A DNA stretch of 7,532 nt, taken from NCBI GenBank assembly GCA_964408735.1, contig CAYPAX010000151.1, forward strand, positions 1 to 7,532, written 5' to 3'. The position numbers were made by a program, and so were the translations under genes. Shown in pieces: positions 6,501 to 7,532 of the stretch; the stretch's first letter is position 1, and each line of letters opens with the position of its first letter. Below the pieces are notes generated by a model, which was not told the DNA's origin, did no database searches, and worked only from the letters and a program-made list of their open reading frames with translations. This DNA is from UBA7887 sp964408735. GTDB taxonomy: Bacteria > Pseudomonadota > Alphaproteobacteria > UBA7887.

Positions 6501-7485
6501 GGGATATCGACGGCGCCGAGCTCGCCCTCGCTCTTGACAACGGTACGCTCGACGTCACGCGTCTTGCCGGCGGCTTGATGGGCGGCAGACTCGATCTCAG
6601 TGGGCAACTGATCTCCGGCACCGTGCCGCGGGCGCGCCTTGCGGTCGAGCTCGATGAATTCGAGTTGCGAGAGGCTCTGGGTAGTATTGCCGGGATCGAG
6701 GCGGTTGACGGACGGGCCACCTTCGACGGCACGTTCAGCACCAGCGGCGCCAGCCAGCAACAGATGATCTTGGCTCTGACGGGCAAGGGGCGTTTCCGCG
6801 AAGTCGGTGCCGGGGTGGTCGATGTGCTCGACTTGGCGGCCCTATCGGCGGGCCTCGACAACATGGTCTCGGTGGCGGCGTTCACCGCGTTGGCGGCACG
6901 CGCGACCAGCGCCGGCAGCAGCCGCTATCGCTCGCTCTCGGGCAGCTTCACGATCGCTGACGGCGAGATGCGCAGCGATGACGTGCGTCTGGTCGGCGAA
7001 AGGGCCACCGGTGACCTGGTCGGCTCGTTCGACCTGTCGGGCTGGCTCGTCGATGCCACGCTCCTGATGCGCTTCGACGATCACCGCGACGTGCCGCCGC
7101 TCGGCCTGCGTTTCAGCGGTCCGCCTGAGAATGTCGCCAAGCAAGTTCGCACCGCCGCCATAGAGCAGTTCCTGCTGGAACGCGGTATTAGCCCCGACGA
7201 CCCCAGTCCCGAGCCGGAACCAGAGCCCGAGCCGGAACCCGAGCCGGATCCGGACGCGGANNNNNNNNNNNNNNNNNNNNNNNNNNNNNNNNNNNNNNNN
7301 NNNNNNNNNNNNNNNNNNNNNNNNNNNNNNNNNNNNNNNNCGAGCCGGAACCTGAGCCCGAGCGCGAGCCGGAGCCGGAACCTGAGCCCGAGCCGGAACC
7401 TGAGCCCGAGCCCGAGCCGGAACCCGAGCCGGATCCGGACGCGGAGTTCGAGTCCCTAATGGACGACCTGCTCGGCGGGGAGTGA
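3593..7485 (+). CDS. AsmA-family envelope protein with a Glu-Pro repeat tail
   Basis: A protein of about 1,300 residues whose exact length is hidden by the sequence gap. Residues 3-22 form a single membrane anchor, followed by the AsmA signature SFVDWNRFKPQI (24-35) and the GWHVEVDGNIDF segment, placing the bulk in the periplasm. A long beta-rich middle with tandem units of about 73 residues follows, interrupted by a Pro/acid-rich linker at about 521-543. The AsmA C-terminal domain (about 990-1200) contains GKGRFREVGAGVVDVLDLAAL (1064 onwards). From residue 1207 the tail is (Glu-Pro)n, ending EFESLMDDLLGGE. Known AsmA-like proteins (AsmA, TamB, YhdP, YdbH) support outer-membrane lipid homeostasis and are thought to move phospholipid across the periplasm; that role is inferred here. 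The stop at 7483-7485 is chosen because that frame continues the Glu-Pro repeat after the gap. Reading straight through 80 N gives an Arg/Ser-rich frame ending at 7459, which is an artefact of gap length. The start is TTG with a good ribosome binding site. It is large for AsmA proper and closer to the long AsmA-like class. Confidence 0.85.
5405..6490 (+). repeat. Tandem protein repeats of about 73 residues in the AsmA protein
   Basis: A recurring pattern, Gly-x-Leu/Val then 5-8 residues, Pro or Asp, alternating hydrophobics, then Asp/Asn-Leu/Val and Leu-Leu, begins at residues 605, 678, 752, 826 and 897. The spacings are 73, 74, 74 and 71. The clearest copies are GRLEELAGTPRIDLEGEF plus HPDLARLL (752) and GRLEGLPGDLSVTLATEL plus HPDLAGLI (826). 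Weaker copies lie earlier at residues 320, 416 and 490. The DNA copies are diverged, so this is an old protein-level repeat. It fits repeating beta-groove units of bridge-like lipid transfer proteins. Confidence 0.6.
7211..7443 (+). repeat. Glu-Pro codon repeat, broken by the assembly gap
   Basis: Alternating GAG/GAA and CCN codons encode (Glu-Pro)n on both sides of the gap. The six-codon unit GAGCCGGAACCTGAGCCC occurs at 7342, 7372 and 7390. One Arg codon (CGC, 7363) interrupts the series, and Asp-Pro-Asp-Ala closes it at 7432-7443. The copy just left of the gap also ends in Asp-Pro-Asp-Ala-Glu. Such low-complexity DNA probably caused the gap and may vary in copy number between strains. Confidence 0.85.
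7261..7340. other. Assembly gap (80 N)
   Basis: Eighty undetermined bases lie inside the Glu-Pro repeat. Joining the reading frames on the two sides requires a gap length divisible by three; 80 is not, so the length is an estimate. The 38 bases left of the gap (7223-7260) are identical to 7408-7445, so the flanking contigs may overlap instead of being separated. Confidence 0.95.
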
Positions 7486-7493
7486 GCGTGGCG

Positions 7494-7532
7494 TCAGCGC
7501 GGCTTGTCGCGCAGCCGCGCGAGCACCCATAG
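7494..7532 (-). CDS. Possible 3' end of a convergent gene (partial)
   Basis: On the minus strand one frame enters from the right edge and reads LWVLARLRDKPR before a TGA at 7494-7496, only 8 bp beyond the AsmA stop codon. The residues look like an ordinary basic protein C-terminus, and the convergent, tightly packed arrangement matches the hydrolase/synthase junction at 1685/1686. Twelve residues are too few to identify a family or prove coding. Confidence 0.3.
   Translation of the reverse strand, partial: LWVLARLRDKPR
7497..7520. terminator. Stem-loop after the AsmA gene, possible terminator
   Basis: GCGCGGCT (7497-7504) pairs perfectly with AGCCGCGC (7513-7520) around an 8-nt loop, starting 12 bp after the AsmA stop. 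No T-tract follows on the plus strand, so it is at best a weak intrinsic terminator. It also overlaps the possible minus-strand coding end, where GC-rich Arg/Ala codons could create the symmetry by chance. Confidence 0.3.

Noticed and set aside
5272..6885. A 537-codon open frame on the minus strand across the middle of the AsmA gene
   Set aside because: It is antisense to a well-supported AsmA protein, is rich in Ser, Arg, Pro and Ala as expected for a GC-rich shadow frame, and shows no domain or signal.
7211..7443. CRISPR array or other spaced DNA repeat at the right end
   Set aside because: The repetition is contiguous, in-frame Glu-Pro codons with no spacers; it is coding low complexity.

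Overview
This window looks like part of a draft-assembled, GC-rich alphaproteobacterial chromosome. That placement is an inference from the strong G/C third-position bias, the 'SFVDWNRFKP' AsmA N-terminus and the style of the thioesterase and acetolactate synthase proteins. No plasmid, phage, insertion sequence or CRISPR signature is visible, and one 80-base run of N marks a scaffold gap.

Layout from left to right. Bases 1-138 hold no convincing gene. They form a structured stretch with a 13-bp perfect inverted repeat, and the extreme left edge resembles the 3' strand of a 6S RNA (tentative). A hotdog-fold acyl-CoA thioesterase (139-651, minus) is followed, after a 95-bp divergent spacer, by an exported alpha/beta hydrolase (747-1685, plus). 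The hydrolase converges on a ThDP-dependent acetolactate synthase of the FAD-independent AlsS type (1686-3344, minus) with no intergenic base: the two stop codons abut. A 248-bp divergent spacer (3345-3592) then leads to a very long AsmA-family protein (3593-7485, plus). It starts at TTG and ends in a Glu-Pro repeat tail interrupted by the assembly gap. The last bases probably hold the 3' end of a minus-strand gene.

The genes do not form an obvious pathway. The thioesterase (CoA-thioester hydrolysis), the hydrolase (periplasmic or secreted esterase/peptidase-like) and the synthase (pyruvate to acetolactate) each appear to be transcribed alone. The AsmA protein is predicted to be anchored in the inner membrane and to reach into the periplasm, where relatives act in envelope lipid homeostasis. 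It is the most interesting object here: it has an internal repeat of about 73 residues, consistent with a repeating beta-groove lipid-transfer bridge, and an unusual (Glu-Pro)n tail closed by a short acidic amphipathic segment. I do not see a clearly new multi-gene system.
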